Shown here: one piece after another, positions 1 to 7,155 of the stretch
How the letters are laid out: each line of letters begins with the position of its first letter
How positions within the stretch are numbered: position 1 is the stretch's first letter
Assembly: GCA_031404455.1 (NCBI GenBank)
Contig: JANNHP010000160.1
Span: 1-25,187, forward strand
Length of the DNA: 25,187 nucleotides
Direction of reading: 5' to 3'
Source of the DNA: JANNHP01 sp031404455
Lineage (GTDB): Bacteria; Planctomycetota; JAJSAM01; JAJVHW01
Notes under the pieces: generated by a model
Seen by the model: only the letters and a program-made list of their open reading frames with translations
The model's database searches: none
What the model was told of the DNA's origin: nothing
Translations under genes and position numbers: made by a program

Positions 1-159
1 CCGCGCGACGAGCGCGTCGCTCGCCTCGCGCGTCATCGGGCCGGGCAGGTGCTCGACGACGCGCGCGTCGGCGTTCATCGCCGCGAACGGCGCCTTGTCC
101 GTCTCGCGCCAGCGGCGGAGGAGGAGTCGGGGCGTGCGGATCTCGGCTGGCGGGGTCAT
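1..159 (-). CDS. GNAT family N-acetyltransferase (RimJ/RimL-like), N-terminal fragment
   Basis: Reading the minus strand from an ATG at 157-159 gives 53 codons that remain open to the left window edge, so only the N-terminus is present. It begins MTPPAEIRTPRLLLRRW, followed by RETDKAPFAAMNADARVVEH. The RTPRLLLR first strand, then an acidic RETD turn and an AMNADARVVEH helix, is the usual opening of RimJ/RimL-type GNAT acetyltransferases, which move an acetyl group from acetyl-CoA to an amine. The acetyl-CoA loop would lie beyond the edge and is not visible. It diverges from the toxin-antitoxin pair. The family call is fairly secure, but the substrate cannot be told from this fragment. Confidence 0.75.
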   Translation of the reverse strand, partial: MTPPAEIRTPRLLLRRWRETDKAPFAAMNADARVVEHLPGPMTREASDALVAR

Positions 160-179
160 CGCGCGGGGATCGTAGCCCG

Positions 180-207
180 TTGCCGATCTTGGACTTGCCC
201 GTATACT
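180..207 (+). promoter_or_regulatory. Candidate sigma70-type promoter of the vapBC pair
   Basis: A -35-like TTGCCG (180-185) is followed after 16 bases by a strong -10-like TATACT (202-207). Transcription would start near 213-215, only about 6-8 bases before the antitoxin ATG at 221. No Shine-Dalgarno sequence precedes that ATG, so the message may be nearly leaderless. This rests on motif matching only. Confidence 0.5.
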
Positions 208-220
208 CGCCAACCTAGTC

Positions 221-469
221 ATGGCGACCAGCGTCCACCTGCCCCGCCCGCTCCTCGACGCCGTCGACAAGAAGGCCAAGGCGCTCCGCATCAGCCGGAA
301 TCAGTTGGTCGTGCGCGCGCTCGAACGCGAAGTCGGCGAGGGAGCCGACTGGTCGCCGGGCTTCTTCGAGCGCCTGGCCGACGTGGATCGCGACACCGCT
401 GTCGCGGTGGACGAGTTGCTGCGGGACGTGCGGAAGGCGCGTCGATCGAAGCCGGCGAGACGGCTGTGA
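221..469 (+). CDS. vapB: Ribbon-helix-helix antitoxin, VapB/CopG-like
   Basis: An 82-residue protein starting MATSVHLPRPLLDAVDKKAK. The short N-terminal beta strand, a helix carrying LLDAVDKKAKALRIS and a second helix SRNQLVVRALERE match the ribbon-helix-helix fold, which dimerises and binds DNA. The C-terminal half (about 45-82) is acidic and then basic, as expected of a flexible toxin-binding tail. Its stop shares a GTGA overlap with the PIN-domain gene, the classic antitoxin-first arrangement of a type II toxin-antitoxin module. By family analogy it neutralises the toxin and represses its own promoter. The ATG was chosen because the ribbon strand begins right there. Confidence 0.8.
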   Translation: MATSVHLPRPLLDAVDKKAKALRISRNQLVVRALEREVGEGADWSPGFFERLADVDRDTAVAVDELLRDVRKARRSKPARRL

Positions 470-888
470 AGTACCTCCTCGACACGAACGCCGTGTCGGC
501 GCTGATGAAGGACGACGTACGCGTCGTCGAGCGCCTGCGCGCCGCCGGACGGGGGGAGGTGGGAATGCCGCAGCCGGTGATCGCAGAGATCGCCTACGGC
601 ATCGCACGGCTGCCGGCGTCGAAGCGGCGAACCGCGCTCCAGGAACGGTTCGACCTCGTGCGGACGGAACTCGCGCGCGCTCCGTGGACGGACGCCGTCA
701 GCGAGCACTTCGGCAAGGTGAAGGCGACCCTCGAACGCAAAGGGACCCGGATCGAGGACTTCGACGCGGCAATCGCCGCCCACGCGCTCGCCGAAGGTGC
801 GGTCCTCGTCACCGCCAATCTCGACGACATGGTCCGAGTTCCCGGACTGACGGTCGAAGACTGGGCGGCGTCGAAGCCGGCTCGCTGA
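466..888 (+). CDS. vapC: PIN-domain ribonuclease toxin, VapC-like
   Basis: A 140-residue PIN-domain protein starting at a GTG that overlaps the antitoxin stop by four bases (GTGA). The first residues, read as MKYLLDTNAVSALM, form the PIN strand with the first catalytic Asp (D6). E41 lies in VIAEIAYG. D100 lies in IEDFDAAIAAHAL, and the late acidic cluster D120/D121 lies in TANLDDM, followed by the usual VPGLTVEDW ending. These are the acidic metal ligands of VapC-type, Mg-dependent RNases, which typically cleave tRNA or rRNA. The open frame continues upstream to 49, but there it overlaps the antitoxin in another frame, so the longer version is rejected. The RNA target cannot be inferred. Confidence 0.85.
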   Translation: MKYLLDTNAVSALMKDDVRVVERLRAAGRGEVGMPQPVIAEIAYGIARLPASKRRTALQERFDLVRTELARAPWTDAVSEHFGKVKATLERKGTRIEDFDAAIAAHALAEGAVLVTANLDDMVRVPGLTVEDWAASKPAR

Positions 889-912
889 CGGGTCGCGGGG
901 AACCGGGGTGGC

Positions 913-1224
913 TCAACCCTTCCCCTGTTCCCGCTGCTTGAAGTGTGCGACCCGCATCTCGGTGCGAGGGTTCACCTTGCCGACGCGGATCTGCACCTCG
1001 CCAAGCGCCGTGAGTGCCCGTTCAACTTGTCTGAGGTCCTCGGGTTCCTGACCGTATGCCGCCTGGTCGGCAATCGATCCCGGTCCTCCCCAGAGTTCGT
1101 TCGACACCAAGAACGCCTCCATCGCGTCCTCGGCACCCGAGAGGGCGGTCTCGACCATCCGCGCGTAGCCGCCTTCCCCGCTTCTCGCGAGGACCGCTTG
1201 GAGTCGTCGCGACTCGTCGCGCAT
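913..1224 (-). CDS. Hypothetical protein downstream of uvrB
   Basis: A 103-residue protein starting MRDESRRLQAVLARSGEGGY. I do not recognise the family. The N-terminal half looks helical, with a central Gly/Trp-containing segment (FLVSNELWGGPGSIADQA) and a charged C-terminus ending in KQREQGKG. There is no signal peptide or membrane segment. It begins 13 bases after the uvrB stop, and GGAGAG (1229-1234) lies at good distance from the ATG. A GTG immediately before the ATG is an alternative start. Same-strand spacing suggests co-transcription with uvrB. The ordered, non-low-complexity composition and the ribosome site support a real gene. A DNA-repair role would be guesswork. Confidence 0.6.
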   Translation of the reverse strand: MRDESRRLQAVLARSGEGGYARMVETALSGAEDAMEAFLVSNELWGGPGSIADQAAYGQEPEDLRQVERALTALGEVQIRVGKVNPRTEMRVAHFKQREQGKG

Positions 1225-1237
1225 CACACTCTCCAGA

Positions 1238-3259
1238 TCACCCCTCCGCCAACGACGCCGCCTCCAACCGCAACACCTCGTCCCGGATCTCCGCGGCCCG
1301 TTCGAACTCGAGGTCCTTCGCCGCGGCGAACATCTCCGCCTTCAGCTTCGCGATGCGCTTCTCGATCTCCTCCTTCGTCCGCGGTTCGCTGACGCCGCGG
1401 GCGACGAGGTCCGCGAGGGAGGGCGGCGTCGCGGACTCGTCGTCGTCCTCGTCGTCCGGAACCGTCATCAGGTCGCGGACGGCCTTGACGATCGTCGTCG
1501 GCGTGATGCCGTGCTCCAGGTTGTAGGCCACCTGCTTCGCGCGACGGGCGTTCGTGACCGAGATCGCGCGCTTCATCGAGTCGGTCGTCTTGTCGGCGTA
1601 GAGGATGACGCGGCCCTCGACGTTGCGCGCGGCGCGGCCGAACGTCTGGATGAGCGACGTCTCGGAGCGCAGGAACCCCTCGCGATCGGCGTCGAGGATG
1701 GCGACGAGCGCGACCTCGGGCAGGTCGAGGCCCTCGCGCAGGAGGTTGATGCCGACGAGCACGTCGAACACGCCGAGGCGCAGATCGCGCAGGATCGCGT
1801 TGCGCTTCAGGGAGTCGATGTCGGAGTGGAGGTAGCGCACGCGCACGCCGGCGTCGCCGAGGTACTCGGTCAACTCCTCGGCCATCCGCTTCGTCAGCGT
1901 GGTGACGAGCACGCGGAAGCCCTTCGACACCGTCTTCTTCACCTCGTCGAGGAGGTCGTCCACCTGACGGCGCGCGGGGCGGATCTCGACCTCGGGATCG
2001 ACGAGTCCGGTCGGCCGGACGATCTGCTCGATGACGCGCCCCTTCGACCGCTCGACCTCGAGCGCCGACGGTGTGGCGCTCACGTAGAGACGCTGCCCGA
2101 TCCGCGCCTCGAATTCCTCGAACGTCAGCGGGCGGTTGTCGAGCGCCGACGGCAGACGGAAGCCGTACTCGACGAGCGTCTCCTTGCGCGAGCGGTCGCC
2201 CTTGTACATGCCGCCGACCTGCGGGAGCGACACGTGGCTCTCGTCCACGACGAGGAGGAAGTCCTTCGGGAAGTAGTCGAGCAGCGTGAACGGCGGCTGG
2301 CCGGGCTTGCGGCCGTCGAGGTGGCGCGAGTAGTTCTCGATCCCGTGGCAGAAGCCGACCTCGCGCATCATCTCCAAGTCGAAGCGCGTGCGCTGTTCGA
2401 GCCGCTCGGCTTCGAGCAGCTTCATGCGGTCGCGGAACCACGTGAGGCGTTCCTCGAGTTCCAGCTCGATCGCGTCGCACGCCTCGAGGACGCGGTCCTT
2501 CGGCTGCACGTAGTGACTGCCGGGGAAGATCGAGACCTCGTCGAGGTCGCGGAGCACTTCGCCCGTGAGCGGGTCGATCTCGGTCAGCCGGTCGATCTCG
2601 TCGCCGAAGAGCTCGATGCGGATGGACTTCGAGTCCTCGTAGATCGGGAACACGTCCACCACGTCGCCGCGGACGCGGAAGTGTCCGCGCACGAGGTCGT
2701 AGTCGTTGCGCCGGTACTGGAGGATCGTCAGCTCGCGGAGGAACTCGTCGCGCGGGAAGCGCGCGCCCTTGCGCAGGCCGACGGCCATCTTCCCGTACGA
2801 CGACGGCGAGCCGAGTCCGTAGATGCACGACACCGACGCCACCACGATCGAGTCGCGCCGCGAGAGCACGTTGCGCGTCGCCGCGTGGCGCATGCGGTCG
2901 ATGCGCTCGTTGATGGACGAGTCCTTCTCGATGTACGTGTCCGTCGTCGGGATGTACGCCTCGGGCTGGTAGTAGTCGTAGTAGCTGATGAAGTACTGGA
3001 CGGCGTTCTGCGGGAAGAGCTCGCGGAACTCCGAGTAGAGCTGGGCCGCGAGCGTCTTGTTCGGGGCGAGGACGAGGAGCGGGCGCTGCAGTTCGTTCAC
3101 CACGTGCGCCACCGTGAACGTCTTCCCGGACCCCGTCACGCCGAGGAGCACCTGCGCGTCCTTGCCCTCGCGGAATCCGCCGACGAGGGCCTCGATCGCC
3201 TGGGGCTGGTCGCCCGCGGGACGGAAGTCGCTGATCAGACGGAGGCGGACGTCGCGAAT
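1238..3259 (-). CDS. uvrB: Excinuclease ABC subunit B (UvrB), apparent ATT start
   Basis: UvrB is the damage-verifying helicase-like subunit of nucleotide excision repair: it is loaded by UvrA and recruits UvrC for incision. The sequence has the N-terminal GDQP motif, Walker A GVTGSGKT (40-47), the beta-hairpin region SYYDYYQPEAYIP, VVDESH, the helicase motifs with GINLLREGLDLPEV and QTFGRAARN, an acidic linker (DDEDDDE) and a C-terminal UVR coiled coil (EKRIAKLKAEMF). No ATG, GTG or TTG occurs in this frame near the conserved N-terminus. Starting at ATT 3257-3259 gives 673 residues, which I recall as the E. coli UvrB length, and places AGGA 8 bases upstream. In-frame ATA (3266-3268) and CTG (3341-3343) are alternatives. 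Identity is certain; the start is not. Confidence 0.95.
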   Translation of the reverse strand: MRDVRLRLISDFRPAGDQPQAIEALVGGFREGKDAQVLLGVTGSGKTFTVAHVVNELQRPLLVLAPNKTLAAQLYSEFRELFPQNAVQYFISYYDYYQPEAYIPTTDTYIEKDSSINERIDRMRHAATRNVLSRRDSIVVASVSCIYGLGSPSSYGKMAVGLRKGARFPRDEFLRELTILQYRRNDYDLVRGHFRVRGDVVDVFPIYEDSKSIRIELFGDEIDRLTEIDPLTGEVLRDLDEVSIFPGSHYVQPKDRVLEACDAIELELEERLTWFRDRMKLLEAERLEQRTRFDLEMMREVGFCHGIENYSRHLDGRKPGQPPFTLLDYFPKDFLLVVDESHVSLPQVGGMYKGDRSRKETLVEYGFRLPSALDNRPLTFEEFEARIGQRLYVSATPSALEVERSKGRVIEQIVRPTGLVDPEVEIRPARRQVDDLLDEVKKTVSKGFRVLVTTLTKRMAEELTEYLGDAGVRVRYLHSDIDSLKRNAILRDLRLGVFDVLVGINLLREGLDLPEVALVAILDADREGFLRSETSLIQTFGRAARNVEGRVILYADKTTDSMKRAISVTNARRAKQVAYNLEHGITPTTIVKAVRDLMTVPDDEDDDESATPPSLADLVARGVSEPRTKEEIEKRIAKLKAEMFAAAKDLEFERAAEIRDEVLRLEAASLAEG

Positions 3260-3297
3260 CGCTCGTATCCTGGGTGAAGGTTGCGCCTGCGCGGGAG

Positions 3298-3317
3298 GGG
3301 CCCGAGACTCCGGGCCC
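3298..3317. repeat. Small inverted repeat between uvrB and the zinc-ribbon gene
   Basis: GGGCCCG (3298-3304) and CGGGCCC (3311-3317) form a 7-bp perfect stem with a 6-base loop (AGACTC). It lies between the divergent uvrB and zinc-ribbon genes, so it could be an operator or a leader hairpin. Such GC-only palindromes are not rare at this base composition. Confidence 0.35.
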
Positions 3318-3343
3318 GTTGTCGCGCGGTTGGAGGATCCCAG

Positions 3344-4438
3344 ATGTCCGAAGAGATCGTCGCCTGCCCGGGTTGTGCGAAGAAGTTCCGCATTCCCGAG
3401 GGCGCCCCGCCCGGATCGTTCGCCTGCACGGCGTGCAACGCGGACGTGCCCTACGGAGCACCGGCCCGCGCGCCGATCAAGCAGCCCGCGCGCCCGGCGC
3501 CCGCGGTCGCGAAGGCCCCGGCGCCCGCTGCGAGGCCCGCACCTGCCGCGCGTCCCGCCGCTCCCGCGCGTCAGGCGGCGGCCGCGCCCGCCGCGGCACG
3601 ACCCGTCGCGACTGCCGTCCCCGCCCGCAGGTCGGCGTCTCCGACGCGGCGCGCGGCCCGCGAAGAGGAACCCGAAGCGTCGAAGAAGTCCAACCAGGGA
3701 CTCATCTGGGGCGGGATCGTCGTCGGAGGCGTCGTCCTCGTCGCGTTCGCCTACATAGCGACGAAGCCGAAGCCCGTGGAGCCCGCAGCGACGACGCCCA
3801 GCCTCCTGCCGGCGACGACGAAGCCCGCCGAGGCGCCGAAGACCGATCCGCCGAAGCCGGTGACGCCGCCGAAGACCGAGCCGCCGCCGACTCCGGATCT
3901 GCCGGAGGTCCCGGTCGGCAGGACCGGGACCATCACGGAGGTGAAGCCGCCGGCCACGACCGAGCCGAACCCGGAGCCGAAGCCGGCCGATGCCTTCAAG
4001 CCGAAGCCGCGCGGCGACTACGCAAGCCTCGGGTCGCCGGTCGCCAGCGTGGCGGGCACGACGGACGAGGAACGCAGCAGCATGGACCGGCAGGTCGCGC
4101 TCGTCCTCGACATGCAGTCGGGCAGGGACGGTTCGAGGGCCGAGGGAGATCTCATCCGGTTCGCGAAGAAGGCGATCCCACCGCTGCTCTCGTCGTTCAG
4201 CACGCAGTACCAGGCCGGGAAGTGGGGCACCGAGGCCGAGCAGTACGGCGCCTTCCAGGTGCAGCAGGTGCTGCTCCGCATCGTCGGCGCGGAAGGTCCC
4301 AACGGGATCTTCGTGGCGCAGTTCACCCCGGGCGGTCTCACGCCGGCCGCCGACTTCGAGAAAGTGGCGAAGCTCTGGATCGACTGGTGGAACACGAAGG
4401 GACAGTTCAAGGAGAAGTTCAAGAGGAGCAATGACTGA
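3344..4438 (+). CDS. Zinc-ribbon, Ala/Pro-rich, single-pass membrane protein of unknown function
   Basis: A 364-residue protein starting MSEEIVACPGCAKKF at an ATG preceded by GGAGG (3332-3336). Four cysteines (C8, C11, C28, C31) form a CxxC...CxxC zinc ribbon. Then come a low-complexity Ala/Pro/Arg segment (about 40-105), an acidic-basic patch, one transmembrane helix (about 119-140, GLIWGGIVVGGVVLVAFAYI), a Lys-Pro-rich stretch (about 141-220) and a folded C-terminal domain (about 230-364) that I do not recognise. The layout implies a cytoplasmic zinc ribbon and an extracytoplasmic C-terminal domain held off the membrane by a stiff linker. This architecture is common in Planctomycetota-like genomes. 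The last 8 bases overlap the cupin lipoprotein gene, which may act with it. Confidence 0.85.
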   Translation: MSEEIVACPGCAKKFRIPEGAPPGSFACTACNADVPYGAPARAPIKQPARPAPAVAKAPAPAARPAPAARPAAPARQAAAAPAAARPVATAVPARRSASPTRRAAREEEPEASKKSNQGLIWGGIVVGGVVLVAFAYIATKPKPVEPAATTPSLLPATTKPAEAPKTDPPKPVTPPKTEPPPTPDLPEVPVGRTGTITEVKPPATTEPNPEPKPADAFKPKPRGDYASLGSPVASVAGTTDEERSSMDRQVALVLDMQSGRDGSRAEGDLIRFAKKAIPPLLSSFSTQYQAGKWGTEAEQYGAFQVQQVLLRIVGAEGPNGIFVAQFTPGGLTPAADFEKVAKLWIDWWNTKGQFKEKFKRSND

Positions 4439-4928
4439 GCGCGCGCTCGTCGCCGCCGTCGTCCTCGCCGTGACGCTCGCCGGTTGCCGCGGCCACCGCA
4501 CTCCCGCCGCGCCGCGGCCCGCGACCGAGCCCGATTCCCCGATGCTCGCGGCGTTCCGGACGGGCGGCACGCCCGCGCTGCAGCCGTACCTCGACGCGTA
4601 TCCGCTCGGCGACCACGGCACGCGCGTCGATCTCCTCGCGTCGACGTCCGAGCGCTCGATGCACCTCGTGCAGGCGAAGAGCCCGCTGCCGCTCCACGTC
4701 CACCCAGCGCGCACGGAGACCGTCTACGTCCTGACCGGGTCCGGCACCTGCTACGTCGCCGACCGCTCGTATCCGCTCGGTCCGGGCTCGACGCTGAAGA
4801 TCGCCCCGGGCGTCCCTCACTCCGCGATCCCGGCGAAGGGCTCGACGATCGTTGCCATCAGCTACCTCGACCCGCCGCTCACCGAGGGCGACGACCGCGT
4901 GCTCGTCGACGAGACGCAGTCCCCGTAG
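4431..4928 (+). CDS. Cupin-domain lipoprotein
   Basis: A 165-residue protein. Residues 1-19 are a lipoprotein signal with lipobox LAGC (Cys19), so the mature protein is expected to be lipid-anchored outside the cytoplasm. Residues 85-150 form a small cupin barrel. Motif 1 supplies H89, H91 and E96 (PLHVHPARTETVYVLTGSG) and motif 2 supplies H130 (APGVPHSAI), the usual three-His-one-Glu metal set. Such cupins may bind metal and a small ligand, and the reaction cannot be inferred. The ATG lies inside the end of the zinc-ribbon gene (8-base overlap), with AGGAG just upstream, so the two are probably translationally coupled. The gene ends 2 bases from the convergent NIL gene. Confidence 0.85.
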   Translation: MTERALVAAVVLAVTLAGCRGHRTPAAPRPATEPDSPMLAAFRTGGTPALQPYLDAYPLGDHGTRVDLLASTSERSMHLVQAKSPLPLHVHPARTETVYVLTGSGTCYVADRSYPLGPGSTLKIAPGVPHSAIPAKGSTIVAISYLDPPLTEGDDRVLVDETQSP

Positions 4929-4930
4929 CG

Positions 4931-5155
4931 CTACTCCGAGAGACGCTCGACCTGGACGCCGAGTCCCTCGAGGTGCCGGATCGCCGCCTCGATGTCGTCC
5001 TTCTTCCCTTCGATCTGCAGCGCGACGAGCGCGATGACGTCGGTGACTGAGGCGCCGCGGATGTTCGTCTTCACCGGGAAGCGCTTCGTCAGCTCGTAGA
5101 GGATCGGCTCCTTGATGAGCTTCTGCGGAAACGTGAGGAACACCTTCGTGGTCAT
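4931..5155 (-). CDS. Stand-alone NIL domain protein
   Basis: A 74-residue protein, MTTKVFLTFPQKLIKEPILY through HLEGLGVQVERLSE. It matches the NIL domain, the ferredoxin-like fold found at the C-terminus of the methionine importer ATPase MetN, where it binds methionine as an allosteric inhibitor. Typical features are the opening strand KVFLTFP, the phrase LIKEPILYELTKRF, a central NIRGASVTDVIALVALQIEG strand pair and a last helix-strand (IEAAIRHLEGLGVQVE). Here it stands alone with no transporter ATPase nearby, so it may be a small ligand sensor. Its ATG overlaps the stop of the upstream membrane protein gene (ATGA), making it the last gene of a three-gene operon. Confidence 0.8.
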   Translation of the reverse strand: MTTKVFLTFPQKLIKEPILYELTKRFPVKTNIRGASVTDVIALVALQIEGKKDDIEAAIRHLEGLGVQVERLSE

Positions 5156-5880
5156 GCGCGGATCCTACCGTCCGCGAGTCGGGAGGGGTGCGGCCGGTTC
5201 CCGCCGCGCGACGCGAGCAAGAGAGCGAGGAGCCCCGCCGCCGCCGCGCCGGCGGCCCACGCGAACGCAGGCGCCGCGCGCGAGGGATAGTACTGACCGA
5301 TGACGGAGAGCCCGGGCGTGCCCGTGCCGGGGCCGTCGTACATCCACTTCGAACGCTGCCAGTCGAGGCCGATCTCGTCGGCGATCGAGGCGACCGGACT
5401 CGCGGCGATCACCGACCTCGCGCGCTCCATGCTGCCCGGGCCGCCCGCGTTCCACTCGACGAACGGATCGGCGACGAACACGAGCCCGGCGAACGCTCCG
5501 AGTGCCGCCGCCCCTCCGAACGTCGCGCGGCCGGGCTTCGCGCCGACGGCGCGCAAGAGGGCCGCTGTCCCGTGCGCGGCGATCGCGGCTCCGGCGACGA
5601 CAGCCGCGCTGCCCGCGAGGTCCGCGCGTCCCGCGGCGGCGGCGGCGCACGCCCACGACGACGCGAACGCCGTCGCGAGGAGGCCCGCGCCGAAGATCAT
5701 CCGGGCGCGGAGCGATCCTCCGGGTCCGGGCGCCGCCGCGGCCGCGCAGACGGCGAGTCCGAATGCGGCGACGAGGACTCCCGCGGCGCGCGCATCCGCG
5801 ACGGCTGGAAGAAGACGCGACGCGGCGCCCAGCGCCGCTCCGGCGACGACCGAGAGTCCGGCCTGCTTCAGCGCGCGCAC
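5152..5880 (-). CDS. Multi-pass membrane protein of unknown function
   Basis: A 242-residue, Ala-rich hydrophobic protein with about five or six predicted membrane helices. Four or five lie in residues 1-150, and one near the C-terminus (AFAWAAGAAAAGLLALLLAS) is followed by a basic tail. Between about 150 and 205 is a polar, probably extracytoplasmic loop with aromatic residues (DPFVEWNAGGPGS, DWQRSKWMYDGPGTG, IGQYYPSR). I do not recognise the family. The GTG at 5878-5880 is chosen because it gives a short positively charged start (MRALKQAG) before the first helix. This start lies 13 bases inside the end of the toroid lipoprotein gene. The stop overlaps the NIL gene start by four bases. The tight packing implies the three products act together at the envelope. 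Confidence 0.7.
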   Translation of the reverse strand: MRALKQAGLSVVAGAALGAASRLLPAVADARAAGVLVAAFGLAVCAAAAAPGPGGSLRARMIFGAGLLATAFASSWACAAAAAGRADLAGSAAVVAGAAIAAHGTAALLRAVGAKPGRATFGGAAALGAFAGLVFVADPFVEWNAGGPGSMERARSVIAASPVASIADEIGLDWQRSKWMYDGPGTGTPGLSVIGQYYPSRAAPAFAWAAGAAAAGLLALLLASRGGNRPHPSRLADGRIRA

Positions 5881-7076
5881 GGCGCGAGCGCGGTCAGCGC
5901 GTAGGCCGTGGCGAGGACGGGCATGCTCTCCATCCAGCGGTCCTTCTGGTTCGACCACGACCCGTCGGCGGCCTGCAGCGAGACGATGTGCGCGCCGAGA
6001 TCCGCGCGCCAGTCCGCCTTGCGCCCGCCGGGCAGCGTGAGCGAGTCGATGCCGAGCGCCGGCAGCGTCTTGCCGACCGTCGCGTAGTAGTAGTAGAGGC
6101 CGTCCGCCTCCTGCGTCGCGGGCATCCCGGGGTTCTTGTCGAGCGTCCAGTTCTTCGAGATCCAGTCGACCGCCGCCTTCACGCGACCGTCCTGCGCGTC
6201 CACGCCCGCGAGGTGGTAGCAGCGAAGGAGCGCGTACGTCATCGACCCGTACGACTGCGCGATCTTCTTGCCGTCGGGCAGCGTGACGAAGCCCGCCTTG
6301 CTGTCGCCGGGCCGGTAGCCCGCGCCGCCGTCGTTGCCGCGCGCGATCGTCTCGCCCGTCTTCGGGTCCTTCCACTCGTTCGTCTCGCCGGGCTTCTCGT
6401 TCTCCTTGCGGTTCTGAGAGCGCTCGAGGAACTTCAGCGCGTCCTTGAAGACCGGGTCGTCCTCGGAGACACCCGCCGCGCGGAGGCTCGCGAGCGCGTA
6501 CTGCGTGTTCGAAAGGTCGGAGCGGGTCTTGTCGCTTCCGTAGCCGATGCCGCCGTAGGACGGGTCGCCCTCGTCGGTGAACTGCAACGACTTGACGTAC
6601 TTCACCGCCTTCTCGATGACGGCCTTGTGCTCGGGACGGCCCGCCGCGGCGAGCGCCATGATCGCGGCGCTGGTGATGTAGTTCCGGTTCTGGGGCGTCT
6701 TGACGCCGCCGTCCTCGTCGAAGCTCGCCGCCACGAACGCGAGCGCCTTGTCCACGACGGGCTTGTCCGCCGGGCGCACACCGCCCGGCCGCTCGGACAT
6801 CGCCGCGACGGCCATCGACGTGAACGCCGCGTCGGGGTTGCCCTGCACGGACCAGATGCCGTCCTTCTGCTGCGAGAGGAGGTAGTCGAGGCCCTTGTCG
6901 TAGGCGACGACGATCCTCGCCTTGTCCGCGGCCGGGGCGCCCGGGGCGCCCGGGGCGCCCTGCGCTGCGGGAGCCGGCGCGGGCGCCGGGATCACCTGGG
7001 TCGTCTTCACCCCCGCGTCGCAGGCTGCGATCGCGAGGGCGGCGGCGGCGAGGGCGAGGCTGCGAATCGTGCTCAT
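5868..7076 (-). CDS. Prenyltransferase/squalene-oxidase-repeat (alpha/alpha-toroid) lipoprotein
   Basis: A 402-residue protein. The ATG at 7074-7076 has GGAGG upstream and starts a lipoprotein signal, MSTIRSLALAAAALAIAAC (Cys19). A Pro/Ala/Gly linker with three GAP triplets follows. Residues about 55-400 carry repeated helical units such as KGLDYLLSQQKDGIWSV, AVKYVKSLQF, YGSMTYALLRCYHLAGVD and HIVSLQAADGSWSNQ, the pattern of prenyltransferase and squalene-oxidase repeats that form an alpha/alpha toroid. I see no DxDD cyclase motif, and an extracytoplasmic location makes terpene cyclisation unlikely. The fold is also found in complement-like and cobalamin-binding proteins, so a binding or scaffold role is plausible. 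It is the first gene of the operon with the membrane protein and NIL genes. Confidence 0.85.
   Translation of the reverse strand: MSTIRSLALAAAALAIAACDAGVKTTQVIPAPAPAPAAQGAPGAPGAPAADKARIVVAYDKGLDYLLSQQKDGIWSVQGNPDAAFTSMAVAAMSERPGGVRPADKPVVDKALAFVAASFDEDGGVKTPQNRNYITSAAIMALAAAGRPEHKAVIEKAVKYVKSLQFTDEGDPSYGGIGYGSDKTRSDLSNTQYALASLRAAGVSEDDPVFKDALKFLERSQNRKENEKPGETNEWKDPKTGETIARGNDGGAGYRPGDSKAGFVTLPDGKKIAQSYGSMTYALLRCYHLAGVDAQDGRVKAAVDWISKNWTLDKNPGMPATQEADGLYYYYATVGKTLPALGIDSLTLPGGRKADWRADLGAHIVSLQAADGSWSNQKDRWMESMPVLATAYALTALAPCAR
6934..6960. repeat. Three-copy 9-bp tandem repeat (GGGGCGCCC) in the toroid lipoprotein gene
   Basis: GGGGCGCCC occurs three times head to tail with no mismatch. On the coding (minus) strand it encodes three GAP triplets in the linker just after the lipid anchor, a collagen-like Gly-x-Pro stretch. 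Unit gain or loss would keep the frame and change only linker length. Confidence 0.9.
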
Positions 7077-7155
7077 CGGTTTCCTCCGGACTTGCGACTT
7101 ACAACGGAACGGGCGCGAGGCTTGTTCGCGCATTCTGCGTGAAGCCCGGAGCGAC

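Noticed and set aside
49..465. N-terminal extension of the PIN toxin frame
   Set aside because: It crosses the divergent promoter and the whole antitoxin gene in another frame, and the extra sequence is Arg-rich without a fold.
1..469. GNAT beside a ribbon-helix-helix protein as an acetyltransferase toxin module
   Set aside because: The GNAT gene is divergent and starts like RimJ/RimL, while the PIN gene overlaps the antitoxin, so the toxin partner is VapC.
1224..4714. Very long minus-strand open frames over uvrB and the zinc-ribbon and cupin genes
   Set aside because: Only the part from about 3259 down in one frame has UvrB homology. The extension upstream is low-complexity Arg/Gly sequence antisense to the zinc-ribbon and cupin genes, and the other frame is an Arg-rich shadow.
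5868..7076. Toroid protein as squalene-hopene cyclase
   Set aside because: It has a lipoprotein signal, about half the usual cyclase length, and no DxDD motif that I can see.
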